NCBI GenBank assembly: GCA_030655075.1
Contig: JAURWE010000061.1
Coordinates: 62,001-126,000, forward strand
DNA length: 64,000 nt
Direction of reading: 5' to 3'
Source of the DNA: Pararhizobium sp.
GTDB taxonomy: Bacteria; Pseudomonadota; Alphaproteobacteria; Rhizobiales; Rhizobiaceae
Shown here: piece by piece, positions 1 to 7,914 of the stretch
How positions within the stretch are numbered: position 1 is the first letter of the stretch
Layout of the letters: the number at the start of each line of letters is the position of its first letter
Program-made: the position numbers and the translations under genes
The notes under the pieces: generated by a model
What the model saw: the letters and a program-made list of their open reading frames with translations, nothing else
What the model was told of the DNA's origin: nothing
The model's database searches: none

Positions 1-619
1 CGACCTCCTCGTGCAGTTGGCGCATAGTGGCTATAGTCGCCGTCATGCGCTTCTCATGGCCTACGTTCTCAGCGCCGAACACAGGCTTGTCGTAATAGCC
101 GGGAACGCCCAGCCCGTGGTCATAACGGACGGCCATGGACTTGAGCAGCGCATCACTCGGTTCTTTCGGCACAAGCTGCCATCCGTCCGGAACCCGCGTT
201 GCAGGTGCGGCTGACACTTCGATGGCGGAAAGGATGCGCTGCTCGCAATCGGCTTGGGCGGCGGATTTCGCTTCGTCCAAGGTGTGAAAATTCCCCATGA
301 CGAGTTGGCCGACAGTCAGATGGTATTTTTTCTCCGAAAACCCATCATCTTCGATGTTGTAATGATAGCCGATGAGCGACACTGCCCGGTGCCAGACAAA
401 GTCAAGGTCTCCGTGCTCCACCCACACCAGTTCCTTAACCCGCACCTTCCCCGTCTCCCCGGCAACAGGGGGTGGGGTGGATAGATCAGCGCGGACATAT
501 TCTGTTGCCTCGTCACCCCAAACATTGTGGTGCATCCACTGCCGCCCGTACTCTTCATCAGCGCCGGGAGCGGGCTCAAGCCAAATTCGCTTGTGGTCGC
601 TTTGCTTCTCACTCTGCAT
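1..619 (-). CDS. Hypothetical prophage protein, partial at its C-terminus
   Basis: The frame opens with ATG at 617-619 and is uninterrupted to the window edge (206 codons), so its stop lies to the left. An AAGGAG ribosome-binding site sits about 10 bases upstream. The N-terminal half is acidic and tryptophan-rich. Around residues 143-165 there is a VPDGWQLVPKEPSD segment followed by a basic/helical stretch, a pattern I associate with small phage early proteins of unknown function. It is the last visible gene of the leftward early operon. Confidence 0.7.
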   Translation of the reverse strand, partial: MQSEKQSDHKRIWLEPAPGADEEYGRQWMHHNVWGDEATEYVRADLSTPPPVAGETGKVRVKELVWVEHGDLDFVWHRAVSLIGYHYNIEDDGFSEKKYHLTVGQLVMGNFHTLDEAKSAAQADCEQRILSAIEVSAAPATRVPDGWQLVPKEPSDALLKSMAVRYDHGLGVPGYYDKPVFGAENVGHEKRMTATIATMRQLHEEV

Positions 620-660
620 CTGAGGTCTCCTTGGCGAGGGCAAACGGGCTGTCTGGCGCC

Positions 661-876
661 CTATTCGTCATCGTCGGCCATGTTGCTGTCGTCGTCGTCA
701 CCTAGCTCAATCACCTCGATCCGGAACCTCTTTCCGTCCGGGAATTTCATCTCTATGTCGCCAAGGTCGTCCCAACTTTGCAACTTCATCTTGTAGTGCT
801 TAAACGTCTCTTCGAGCTCGTAAGCGATGCTGCCCGTGATTTCGTCGATCTGCGGGGTTTCCATTTCCTCGTCCAT
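661..876 (-). CDS. Small acidic hypothetical protein
   Basis: It encodes 71 residues with a very acidic tail of seven D/E residues in ten. It lies in line with the leftward operon; the start codon follows the stop of the upstream gene by one base, which suggests translational coupling. I recognise no domain. Acidic small early proteins in phages sometimes act as DNA mimics, but nothing here shows that. Confidence 0.6.
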   Translation of the reverse strand: MDEEMETPQIDEITGSIAYELEETFKHYKMKLQSWDDLGDIEMKFPDGKRFRIEVIELGDDDDSNMADDDE

Positions 877-877
877 C

Positions 878-1078
878 TCAATTCACTCCCATTTCTTGGC
901 GCGCACATCCCGAGAGGAATTGCGCTTGGCGTTGGTACTCGCGGGCGTCGTCAAGCCACTCTTTGTACTCTCCCCACGGGGTCGTTTTATCTTCCAGCTT
1001 TTCCACGCACAGCATCGCAAAGTTTGCTGCCTGTGCCGCTTTCTGCTGAAGCATCTTTGTCTTTTCTACATTCGTCAT
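878..1078 (-). CDS. Small hypothetical protein, first gene of the far-left operon
   Basis: The 66-residue product is mostly helical and charged. The start at 1078 is preferred to an in-frame ATG at 1090 because a GGAGG ribosome-binding site ends seven bases before it. The gene is transcribed away from the operator region at 1102-1152 and would be the first gene of this leftward unit. The function is unknown. Confidence 0.6.
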   Translation of the reverse strand: MTNVEKTKMLQQKAAQAANFAMLCVEKLEDKTTPWGEYKEWLDDAREYQRQAQFLSGCARQEMGVN

Positions 1079-1101
1079 TTTCGCCTCCATTTCGTTTCTG
1101 A

Positions 1102-1152
1102 TTGCACTTATAACCGATATCGTTTATACCGTCAATAAGTGATATCGCTTAT
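1102..1152. promoter_or_regulatory. Overlapping divergent promoters with two palindromic operators
   Basis: Two 18-bp palindromes of the form ATAA-NN-GATATC-NN-TTAT lie at 1110-1127 and 1135-1152, centres 25 bp apart. On the minus strand TTGACG (1130-1135) and TATAAG (1107-1112) are separated by 17 bp, and the first palindrome fills the spacer. On the plus strand TTGCAC (1102-1107) and TATACC (1125-1130) are also 17 bp apart. A third perfect palindrome with the same core, TCCGATATCGGA, is at 1183-1194 inside the rightward gene. A regulator bound here would control both directions. Confidence 0.65.
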
Positions 1153-1159
1153 TTTCTTG

Positions 1160-1372
1160 ATGGAGATGAAATTGACTGTCTTTCCGATATCGGATACGCC
1201 TCGTCGCATGGGGCGACCACCATTGAATGTGACACCAGTTCTCGTGAGGCTACCGGACGACGTGCCGGGTCGCATCGACGCGCTTGTCGGCAAGCAGAAG
1301 CGTGCGGAATTCATCCGGGAGGCTGTGGAGGCTGAGCTTGTCCGGCGCGAGAAAGCCGCCAAAAAGCCGTAG
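1160..1372 (+). CDS. Ribbon-helix-helix-type DNA-binding protein
   Basis: The 70-residue product has a short N-terminal arm, then GRPPLNVTPVLVRLPDD (a strand with alternating residues) and two helices ending in KRAEFIREAVEAEL, the layout of ribbon-helix-helix repressors and antitoxins. It is the only rightward gene among leftward ones and sits just downstream of two GATATC palindromes, so autorepression is likely. No toxin gene adjoins it. The start is uncertain: ATG codons at 1160, 1166 and 1208 are all possible, while one at 1139 would begin inside an operator and ahead of a useful leader. Confidence 0.65.
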   Translation: MEMKLTVFPISDTPRRMGRPPLNVTPVLVRLPDDVPGRIDALVGKQKRAEFIREAVEAELVRREKAAKKP

Positions 1373-1385
1373 CGGTCTGGCGCGC

Positions 1386-2018
1386 TCACTGGCCGGTCTC
1401 CTTGGTGAGGGCGGCGCGGGCGGCAAGAATGTCTCTGCCCTCTTTGGTCAGTTCAGTCGTACTTGTGTCGAAGCTTGTTTCGTGGCCGGTGATCAACCAT
1501 CCTTTTTCATGACAACGATTGAACGTGTCGGAATGGACGTTGTTGACTTCATCACTGCAGAACCAGTTTATCCAATTCCAACTATGGTCGCTGCTTTCAG
1601 TTGTTCCACCCATCCCATCAATGATGCGGAGTAGAATAATTTCTTTTTGTTCATTGGATATTTCCCGTTCCCGTTCCGCCTCTGCCAGCTTGGCGGAGAA
1701 GGCGGTAATATCAGAAGGCAGGAAGCCGGTGAACATGAGAGCTTGGGTGGCATTCACTTCACGTAGGGCATCAGCCTCGTTGTCGAAGTGTATGAAGCCA
1801 TCGGCGAAGTCCTTGACGAACCATGCACGCGGCTCCACCACTCCTGCCACATCCCCTGATACAGGGAGAAGGTGCGGGAGAGCTGCGGTAAGGCACAGTT
1901 CAGAGCGGCGCATATGCCTATCGCGATCTGCCCGGCCCAGCGTGTTGAACGGCTTTCCGGCGAAGTCGGCATCAGCAATTGCCGCCGCCTCAATGGCTGC
2001 CTGGCTTATCGTGGTCAT
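1386..2018 (-). CDS. Hypothetical prophage protein
   Basis: This 210-residue protein starts at an ATG overlapping the stop of the preceding gene by four bases. The N-terminal segment is alanine-rich and helical. The middle (about residues 100-130) is a charged, potentially coiled stretch. The C-terminal part, with HEKGWLITGHETSF and TELTKEGRDILAARAAL, looks like a small winged-helix or phage DUF segment. I recognise no named family. Convergent with the ribbon-helix-helix gene, 13 bases apart. Confidence 0.65.
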   Translation of the reverse strand: MTTISQAAIEAAAIADADFAGKPFNTLGRADRDRHMRRSELCLTAALPHLLPVSGDVAGVVEPRAWFVKDFADGFIHFDNEADALREVNATQALMFTGFLPSDITAFSAKLAEAEREREISNEQKEIILLRIIDGMGGTTESSDHSWNWINWFCSDEVNNVHSDTFNRCHEKGWLITGHETSFDTSTTELTKEGRDILAARAALTKETGQ

Positions 2019-2407
2019 GGGCTCGCCCTCGTCTGATTGATGATCGCTGTTGCAAATGGCTCGGCATCGTCGCCAAGCTCGGTGAAAAGGCCGTGGAGCC
2101 TCAGTGCGAGCAGATGCGGGTCAATGCCCGTCTTCGCCCACCAGTCGGCCTCATTGGTCGCGTGCTGGGCTCTGTGTGCTTCTGAGGATAGTGGAAGCGC
2201 CCATCGGTCCCCGGCTTTTGTGCCCTTGCCCCGGCCGTAGTGACCGTTCTTCGGAGAAGCGAAGGACACATGAGCAGCCTCGACGCCGTAGACGCCAGTG
2301 ACGACGCAAGGCAATTGATGAAGAAACGAGAGGTAGCCGGCGCTCTTCTTGGCCTTTGCCTTCGGGGTCGGATCTGGCGAGACGTGGTGTGCGATACGGA
2401 AGCCCAT
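2015..2407 (-). CDS. DUF968/Ref-type HNH-like protein
   Basis: The 130-residue product follows the pattern of the P1 Ref/DUF968 group: GYLSFLHQLPCVVTG near the N-terminus, then a VEAAHVSFAS histidine motif, DRWALPLSSEAHRAQH, and WWAKTGIDPHLLALRL. Ref of phage P1 is a RecA-dependent HNH nuclease; these conserved histidines are the expected metal/catalytic residues. Only one cysteine of the usual pair is present (PCVVTG), so activity is not certain. The start at 2407 makes a TGATG overlap with the upstream stop; an ATG at 2458 is in frame but less likely. It fits with the RecT cassette next door. Confidence 0.72.
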   Translation of the reverse strand: MGFRIAHHVSPDPTPKAKAKKSAGYLSFLHQLPCVVTGVYGVEAAHVSFASPKNGHYGRGKGTKAGDRWALPLSSEAHRAQHATNEADWWAKTGIDPHLLALRLHGLFTELGDDAEPFATAIINQTRASP

Positions 2408-2703
2408 CAGACCCGAGCCCCTATGCTTTTGCGATATGTGAGCGGCAGCGCCGACCAATCGAATTCATCCTTGAAATCGCCGCACGAATGCTCGCGTGGA
2501 GTAACGATGTGGCCCGCTTCGAACGCAAAAGACGACCCGCTGATGCCAAGCATTGATGCGCGCTCTTTACCGCTGACGGGCGCCGATCGAGTACAGTCGC
2601 CAATGAGCGCAGATATGCTCCGCCACCAGTCGCAGCCCGCGCAGCACGGTCCATTCGCCCAATAGAGCCGATCAAGGATTTCTTGCCGCTGGGTTTCCAT
2701 CAC
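2407..2703 (-). CDS. Cysteine-containing phage protein of unknown function
   Basis: This 98-residue protein has a GPCCAGCDWWR motif near residue 18-28, a further cysteine in GDCTRSAP, and an AGHIVTPREHSCGDF segment with His and Cys, suggesting a metal site. The same arrangement recurs in small proteins of alphaproteobacterial prophages, but I know no function for it. It overlaps the upstream gene by four bases and the downstream one by one base, so it is translationally coupled on both sides. Confidence 0.65.
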   Translation of the reverse strand: MMETQRQEILDRLYWANGPCCAGCDWWRSISALIGDCTRSAPVSGKERASMLGISGSSFAFEAGHIVTPREHSCGDFKDEFDWSALPLTYRKSIGARV

Positions 2704-3035
2704 AGCACCAGCCCTTCAGTTGCTCGTGGGTCGGCCCTCCACTCGCCATGGATAGAAGGAATGCGGGGCATGGTGATGCCGAGCGCGTTGACGATGCGAT
2801 CCGGCCCGACCCGTGGCGTCGCCTTCACCTCAGGATGAGCAGGGACGGCAGAACCGGGACTGCGGCGTGGTTCACGCCATCCCTTGCCGGCAACGTACAT
2901 GCGGAGGCTGTACGGGCAGATACCATGCTTGCGTGCGATAGCTCTGTAGCGCAGACCGGCATCGACGTCGGGCTTGAAAACTTCGTCAGGGGGAAGCTTC
3001 CGGTTTTTGGCAGGTTGGCCTTTTATGAAGGTCAT
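2700..3035 (-). CDS. Putative helix-turn-helix protein
   Basis: The 111-residue basic protein contains YRAIARKHGICPYSLRMYV at about residues 30-48, a pattern of spaced helices like a homeodomain-type or terminase-small-subunit-type helix-turn-helix. The remainder is proline- and arginine-rich. It overlaps both neighbours by four bases, directly downstream of recT. A DNA-binding role in the recombination cassette is inference. Confidence 0.6.
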   Translation of the reverse strand: MTFIKGQPAKNRKLPPDEVFKPDVDAGLRYRAIARKHGICPYSLRMYVAGKGWREPRRSPGSAVPAHPEVKATPRVGPDRIVNALGITMPRIPSIHGEWRADPRATEGLVL

Positions 3036-4150
3036 GCTGCACCCCCCACGTCTTCGACAGTGCAGTCGAGCATTTCCGCAATGAACTCGCGCGCCTGGCT
3101 GATCGTCCGCTTGCCGGCGAACACTGCCTGCAGGCTGATCGTGACCGTCGACAGTTTCTGCCAGAGCGATTCCGGGATCACATCGCGATAGTTTGCGACC
3201 ATGTCCTCAATCGCCTTGCCCTTTGCGTCGTCTGTCAGGTGTTCGTCCTGCACTGTGTTCGACGCCTTGCGGGCGAAGTCGATGAAGTGCTGCCGCAGAT
3301 CATCGGGAAGAGTGGGAGCCGAAGACGCGGGGGAGTCTTCGGCTCCGGCTGATGGCATGGAGGCATCGCCATCAGCGACCGACGAGGCGGGAGGGGATGT
3401 CGCGCCGTCGGTATCGGGGTTGTCCAGAATTTCGCCTGTGAGCGCGTCTGTGGTCTCGCGGGTCACATGATCGCGGCTGAAGCCCTCTGCCTCTCCCTGA
3501 GGCTGCTGGGCAGTTTCTCGGGCTGCTGCAAGTCGTTCATCCAGCGAACCGCGCGGAGTGATGTCGCGCGCGTTATCGGGCCCGCGAAACTCTTCCGCCT
3601 CGTCGCGATCGTAAACGCCAAGGATGACTTCAGGGCAATGACGTCGAGCCCAAGACCTGGCCGAGAAATATCCAAGCTGCTGCTGTACGTCAGAGTTCCA
3701 CAGCGGCGAGTTCTTCGTCTTGATTGATCCGACTGTCGGCGACTTGTAGACGCATTCCTCGCCGTCCAGTATTCCGGTGACGGTGCACGTCAACGCGGCG
3801 CCTTCACCGTCATAGATGTAGCGAAGCCGACCCTTGATGCCCGACCGGGAATTGACCACAGCTGCAATAAGCTGGGCTTCATAAGCGATCCGGCCGCCGA
3901 CCTCGTAAGACTTGGACGCGACGGAAAACGGGCTCATCTCCCATTCCAGGGCTTGCATCGCGACGGCCATACATGCGCCGGCGTTGCCACGGAGGTGCCT
4001 TGGCAGGGCGATATCAGCCCGGCACATGACCTCCGCAAACTTGACCACTTCCGCAAGGGTCTGCGGCGCGATCTTGGCGCCGGACCGCGTGCTGGTCATG
4101 CCGACCGAATCCATCGGCAAGCGTTCGCTTCGTTCTGCGATCTGGTTCAT
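3032..4150 (-). CDS. recT: RecT-family single-strand annealing protein
   Basis: The 372-residue product matches the RecT family of phage annealases, which pair single strands during recombination. Supporting motifs are FAEVMCRADIALPRHLRGNA, AVAMQALEWEMSPFSVAS, YEAQLIAAVVN, and QLGYFSARSWARRHCPEVI followed by GVYDRDE; the conserved core covers about residues 25-200. The C-terminal part (200-300) is low-complexity and probably a linker, followed by a helical tail. The start at 4150 overlaps the stop of the exonuclease gene by one base; an upstream ATG at 4252 lies inside that gene and is less likely. Confidence 0.92.
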   Translation of the reverse strand: MNQIAERSERLPMDSVGMTSTRSGAKIAPQTLAEVVKFAEVMCRADIALPRHLRGNAGACMAVAMQALEWEMSPFSVASKSYEVGGRIAYEAQLIAAVVNSRSGIKGRLRYIYDGEGAALTCTVTGILDGEECVYKSPTVGSIKTKNSPLWNSDVQQQLGYFSARSWARRHCPEVILGVYDRDEAEEFRGPDNARDITPRGSLDERLAAARETAQQPQGEAEGFSRDHVTRETTDALTGEILDNPDTDGATSPPASSVADGDASMPSAGAEDSPASSAPTLPDDLRQHFIDFARKASNTVQDEHLTDDAKGKAIEDMVANYRDVIPESLWQKLSTVTISLQAVFAGKRTISQAREFIAEMLDCTVEDVGGAA

Positions 4151-4839
4151 TATCTGGCTCCCAGGAAATGGCGCGCTGTGTGTTTTTCGTCGGAGCCCAG
4201 ATCGGACTTGTTCACGATCCACGCGAGGTAGTCGGACGGAAGATCCGCCCACTTGGAGCCGCGATGCTTCCCGAACGTGATAGTCTGCAGCACGACAGGC
4301 GCCGTAGTCAGACGAACGAGTTCGTCAGGGTTCGAAATGAAAAGAAGGCGCGTAAGAATATGTGCCGTCACGTACGTGTCCGGCCCGGCGCGATGCATAG
4401 GCATTGCGTATGATGGATCAGCGAATTCCGGATCCACGTCGAGCCAGTAGCGCAGCACTTGGTTAGAATGGCGAGGTGCATCGGGGAGAAGATGCTGAGC
4501 GCACTTCATCGTGCATATCCATCGCCGTCCACAACCAGCGAAGAATGCCTGCTCGAAAGCAGCATTATGTGCGGCAAAGATATCATCCGGGCCCATGCCT
4601 TCGCTGAGGCGCAACATGGCGGTTCCGGGGTCGACTGCACCGACCACGTCGGCATCCGAAATATGGTGCACGGCGCGTGTGACCGCCGGAATTGGGTGGC
4701 CAGGGTTGACCAGAAACGACTGCGGAGCGCTAATTGCCCAGTCGGCGGTAACATCAGTCCAACCAACCTCACAGACCGCCTTGACAGCATCTTCAGGTGT
4801 GCCGGTGGTTTCAAAATCGATGACGCGAATTTTCTGCAT
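4150..4839 (-). CDS. DEDDh-type 3'-5' exonuclease with a C-terminal FGKHRG domain
   Basis: Residues 5-12 read VIDFETTG, giving the first two acidic residues (D8, E10) of DnaQ-like exonucleases; AHNAAFEQAFF near 91 supplies the second motif. In place of a canonical HxAxxD the C-terminal part is less clear. Residues 189-208 (FGKHRGSKWADLPSDYL) are a small DUF3820-like domain often attached to such exonucleases. Placed between the RecE-like nuclease and RecT, it likely processes DNA ends for annealing. It shares one base with the stop of the nuclease gene. Confidence 0.85.
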   Translation of the reverse strand: MQKIRVIDFETTGTPEDAVKAVCEVGWTDVTADWAISAPQSFLVNPGHPIPAVTRAVHHISDADVVGAVDPGTAMLRLSEGMGPDDIFAAHNAAFEQAFFAGCGRRWICTMKCAQHLLPDAPRHSNQVLRYWLDVDPEFADPSYAMPMHRAGPDTYVTAHILTRLLFISNPDELVRLTTAPVVLQTITFGKHRGSKWADLPSDYLAWIVNKSDLGSDEKHTARHFLGAR

Positions 4840-5840
4840 TATGCTGCTTCCTTCGGAATGGAGGGCTCACGTTCGATCTGCTTGTCGAACCAGTCGGGCG
4901 ATGAAAGGGTTTGGCCGGAGCCGTAGTAGGTCGGCCATTCCTGGCGCTTCCAGCAGTCGGCGAACACGTCGATCGCCGCGCGGCACTGTCTCATGCCGAG
5001 ATAGATGAGCTGCGGATCGATCGGCTTGATGTTGTAGGCGTATGGCCGTTTGCCCTCGATGAAGAGGAGAACGTGATCCGTGATCTGCTGCTTGCTCACG
5101 GCCTCAAGACCCATGACCGCAAGCGCCATCTGCATGTGATAGCCGTAGCTCAGCGTTGCCCGCTGGCAGCCGATCTCGCTGGCGTCCTGTGTGGTCTTGA
5201 GATCGGCAATGAACCCGTCGGCGGGGATGCTATCCGGGCGGGATTTGAGCCAGACGCCGGTCTTCTCGTCCCGCCAGACAATCGAACGCTCGATGCGGCC
5301 CTGCAACAGATCGACAAAGGTCCGGTCCTTGGCGATGACCTCGGCCATGCCCTCGATGTCGACGAGATCGGAAGGCACGAGGACGGTCTTGCCGCCGGCT
5401 GATTGCGCGTCGCGCCAGGCCTTCGCGTCATTGGTCCGCCAGTCGGTCCACTTCTCAGGGCGGATGGCATAATCATCCCGGAACCCGTCTTCAGACAGCA
5501 GAAGCGTGTGAACCGCCCGTCCGATCGAGAAATGTTCCTTCTCTTCTTCCGGGGCCCTGTTGGGGTTCAGATAGCTTGCGTCCCAATACTTCAGCGGGGC
5601 GCCGTTCGGCGGTGTCAGCTGGCGAAGGCCGCTCGACGAGATCGACGGGCCCGTGCAGCAGTCGGAATGATAGACCGACATGGGAACCTTGCGGTAAAGC
5701 CCAGCTTCGGAAATCTTGCCGCCCTTGTATTCCCGCTCCCCGTTTCCAGGCTTTACCTTGTCGGCAGCCTTCTTGACGATCTTTGCAGCAAGGTCGCCGA
5801 TGCTCTGTTCCGCGCCGGGCGGATCAATCACCTTTTCCAT
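4839..5840 (-). CDS. RecE/exonuclease VIII-like PD-(D/E)XK nuclease (DUF3799 type)
   Basis: This 333-residue protein has the markers of the Cas4/RecE-like nuclease fold: YHSDCCTGPSISSSGLR (residues 57-73), GRAVHTLLLS with H111, KSRPDSI with D203, and ADLKTT giving the D213-x-K215 pair. Together these make the metal and catalytic site. In phages such a 5'-3' exonuclease creates the single strands that RecT anneals, and recT lies two genes downstream. An N-terminal lysine-rich segment of about 45 residues is extra to the core. Confidence 0.85.
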   Translation of the reverse strand: MEKVIDPPGAEQSIGDLAAKIVKKAADKVKPGNGEREYKGGKISEAGLYRKVPMSVYHSDCCTGPSISSSGLRQLTPPNGAPLKYWDASYLNPNRAPEEEKEHFSIGRAVHTLLLSEDGFRDDYAIRPEKWTDWRTNDAKAWRDAQSAGGKTVLVPSDLVDIEGMAEVIAKDRTFVDLLQGRIERSIVWRDEKTGVWLKSRPDSIPADGFIADLKTTQDASEIGCQRATLSYGYHMQMALAVMGLEAVSKQQITDHVLLFIEGKRPYAYNIKPIDPQLIYLGMRQCRAAIDVFADCWKRQEWPTYYGSGQTLSSPDWFDKQIEREPSIPKEAA

Positions 5841-5849
5841 GTGAAACTC

Positions 5850-6020
5850 CTAGACAGCGAGCGGCGCGACCTGCACGCCCAGCCCGAAAATGAATGCGAA
5901 AATGAAGATCCCAAGCACGACCAGCCCAAGGGTGCCGTGCTCTATTGTGCGGTGCTGCTGGGATAGGATGCGGTGCATCGCTGATCCTTCGAACCGGCCT
6001 AGATCGGTGCGGGAGGTCAT
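5850..6020 (-). CDS. Small single-pass membrane protein
   Basis: A 56-residue frame runs from ATG at 6018-6020 to TAG at 5850. The N-terminal 30 residues are hydrophilic with several histidines, followed by one hydrophobic segment (LGLVVLGIFIFAFIFGLGV) and a very short tail. It starts with a four-base overlap with the stop of the upstream gene and ends nine bases before the nuclease gene, so it fits the operon well. The function is unknown. Confidence 0.6.
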   Translation of the reverse strand: MTSRTDLGRFEGSAMHRILSQQHRTIEHGTLGLVVLGIFIFAFIFGLGVQVAPLAV

Positions 6021-6823
6021 GCGGCACCGCCTGTCTCATCGCCTTCGACAACAGGTTCAGGGAAATAGTTCTTCAGTTCGGCACGCCAATAATCACGGCT
6101 CTCGTACCACTGAGGACCAACGCTCTCGCTTACTACCGGGTCGCGGTTTTCCTTGATGTATTCGGCCAGCTTTTCCGGCGCTGTGTGCTGGGCCTTGCGC
6201 CGCTGAACGCCAGCGTCGTCAAGCTTTCCAGCTTCTCTAAGCTCATAAAGGGCTTCGGTGTAGCGCTCGTACAATCCTTTGTAGTGACCAAGCTCGACGG
6301 CGCGCCAGCGATAGTAATCTTCTCTGCTGCGCTCACCTGTCTCTCTGGCATTAAGCCGCTCTATGGCGCGGTCTATCGATTTGGCGTGAACCTGCTGCTG
6401 GACCTTGGTCAGGAACTTGCGGCGATCTGCGTCATCAAAGCCCGGCTCAGACCAGCGCTCGGCCATCTTTTCGACCAAGCCGGCGCGTGCCTCATCATCG
6501 GCGATAATGCCATCCGCCAACTCTTCAGGCGTCACTCTATCAAGGATGAACGAAACCAAATCCTCGATCGGGAAGTTGATCGCGCCGTCACTGACGGTCA
6601 TGTTCGGGAAGTGTTTGCCCGGATCGGTTGAAGCGTAATACTTGCGCTTGGCTGTGACTTCCCCGTCTGCCCAGACGGTGATATCGAATTCGTTCAGGGA
6701 GTGAACAGTACCCTTGCGGCTCTTCGTTACCTTCAGCCCATCAAGGTCGATTTCCATGTTGGTTTCGACATCATGGTCAACCTTGAGCGTAGACGGCCGG
6801 TCGTTATAGCGTGACAAGAACAT
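6017..6823 (-). CDS. Hypothetical early prophage protein
   Basis: The 268-residue protein is charged and mainly helical after residue 80, with a potential coiled region (KVQQQVHAKSIDRAIERLNARE). The N-terminal 70 residues look like beta structure (MEIDLDGLKVTKSRKGTVH). No catalytic motif was recognised. It lies one base downstream of the next gene in the leftward operon and overlaps the small membrane protein gene by four bases. Confidence 0.65.
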   Translation of the reverse strand: MFLSRYNDRPSTLKVDHDVETNMEIDLDGLKVTKSRKGTVHSLNEFDITVWADGEVTAKRKYYASTDPGKHFPNMTVSDGAINFPIEDLVSFILDRVTPEELADGIIADDEARAGLVEKMAERWSEPGFDDADRRKFLTKVQQQVHAKSIDRAIERLNARETGERSREDYYRWRAVELGHYKGLYERYTEALYELREAGKLDDAGVQRRKAQHTAPEKLAEYIKENRDPVVSESVGPQWYESRDYWRAELKNYFPEPVVEGDETGGAA

Positions 6824-6824
6824 C

Positions 6825-7187
6825 CTACTTCTCCATCAGTGCGTTGGCTTCGGAGAGGGCGGACTTGGCACGGTCCTCGATCACCTCCAGAAACGTCGCC
6901 TCTTTCCCGATGTTGCCCCGGTGTCTGCGCGCCTGTGAAGCAATCGTCTGAACAGCCTGCAGAGCCTCGAAATAGTGTTGAGCTATTGCTTCGGCCTGCT
7001 CGGCTCGGGCGACAAGCTGGTCGCGTTCGGCAGCAAGCGCGTCAAAACTGGACAATGCGACGAGGGGAGTGTCACAGTCGGCCCTGTTCTTCGGCAAGGC
7101 GCTATTGAATTGCGCCGCGCTCCACAATGCGTTTGGGCGCGAACTGGCCGCATAGGCCACAATTTCCGGTAAGTGCTTCTCGCTCAT
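6825..7187 (-). CDS. Hypothetical coiled-coil protein
   Basis: The product has 120 residues. Residues 45-120 are nearly all helical with heptad-like spacing (DALAAERDQLVARAEQAEAI, then another helix to the end), the usual look of small phage coiled-coil proteins. The start overlaps the stop of the upstream gene by four bases. No function can be assigned. Confidence 0.62.
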   Translation of the reverse strand: MSEKHLPEIVAYAASSRPNALWSAAQFNSALPKNRADCDTPLVALSSFDALAAERDQLVARAEQAEAIAQHYFEALQAVQTIASQARRHRGNIGKEATFLEVIEDRAKSALSEANALMEK

Positions 7188-7471
7188 CCCCGTTTCTCCT
7201 GCTCCTGATTGGAGGGGAGAGCGGAGGCGGCAAGCATCGCGTCGGCTATACGAAAGGCTCCACGGGCGACTTCACCAATTTGATAGTCATTTGGATTGTG
7301 CCAGCCGCTATTGAGGAAACTTGCGCCAAATGCTGCCAAAGCCTGTCCGGCGTACCATTGACGCAGGCTCATGCCGGGGCCGTAGCACTCGACACCTTCA
7401 ATCGCCGTTTCGCCGTTCAATGTTACTCGGGCCGTTGGGAAAGCAGCATCGCCGTCGTTGATCTTGCTCAT
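7184..7471 (-). CDS. Small phage protein with GMSLRQWYAGQAL motif
   Basis: This 95-residue protein contains GPGMSLRQWYAGQALAA, a motif common to a group of short tail-less and tailed phage proteins of unknown role, often annotated only as hypothetical. The N-terminus has the typical INDGDAAFPTARV lead. Four-base overlaps tie it to genes on both sides. Confidence 0.66.
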   Translation of the reverse strand: MSKINDGDAAFPTARVTLNGETAIEGVECYGPGMSLRQWYAGQALAAFGASFLNSGWHNPNDYQIGEVARGAFRIADAMLAASALPSNQEQEKRG

Positions 7472-7911
7472 GCTGCGTTCCTCCCGGCCATAACCTCAAT
7501 CGAGAAGGGGCCGTTGGAAGCCATTTCGTTTGCTTTAGCGATGGCGGCAGATGAATGCTTGGCGACGTTCTCGCCGTACTTGGCGCGAAGGGCCGCATCA
7601 GTGCAGGAGCCGAACTCAGCCGTCAGGCGGATGATTTCGAGAGCCATTTCCTCGATGAGCCGAACGCCGCGCTTATCGGATTCGGCAACCCAAAGATGCT
7701 CAAGCTTTTCCAGAAGCTCAAAGGGATCATCGCTGCCATTCGCCGTCAGGCTGAACGCTGAAGCATCACCCATATTTTGGGTGATACCTTTTGTGTACAG
7801 GCTAGCAAAAACTTCATATTGGTTCGACACACTGAGAGAGACGTAAGCCTTAGCCCCAACCTTGGCAGCAAGTGCACTGCACGCCTCTCGAATTTCCTTC
7901 ATGCTCTGCAT
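7468..7911 (-). CDS. Hypothetical early prophage protein
   Basis: The 147-residue product has an alternating beta/alpha first half (AYVSLSVSNQYEVFASLYTKG) that includes a sequence expected for a small nucleotide- or protein-binding domain, then a helical second half. No family is recognised. It overlaps the downstream gene by four bases and is separated from the upstream gene by three. Confidence 0.62.
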   Translation of the reverse strand: MQSMKEIREACSALAAKVGAKAYVSLSVSNQYEVFASLYTKGITQNMGDASAFSLTANGSDDPFELLEKLEHLWVAESDKRGVRLIEEMALEIIRLTAEFGSCTDAALRAKYGENVAKHSSAAIAKANEMASNGPFSIEVMAGRNAA

Positions 7912-7914
7912 CGC

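Noticed and set aside
1160..1372. Toxin-antitoxin pair with the RHH protein as antitoxin
   Set aside because: No toxin-like gene is adjacent on the same strand; the downstream gene is convergent and unlike known toxins.
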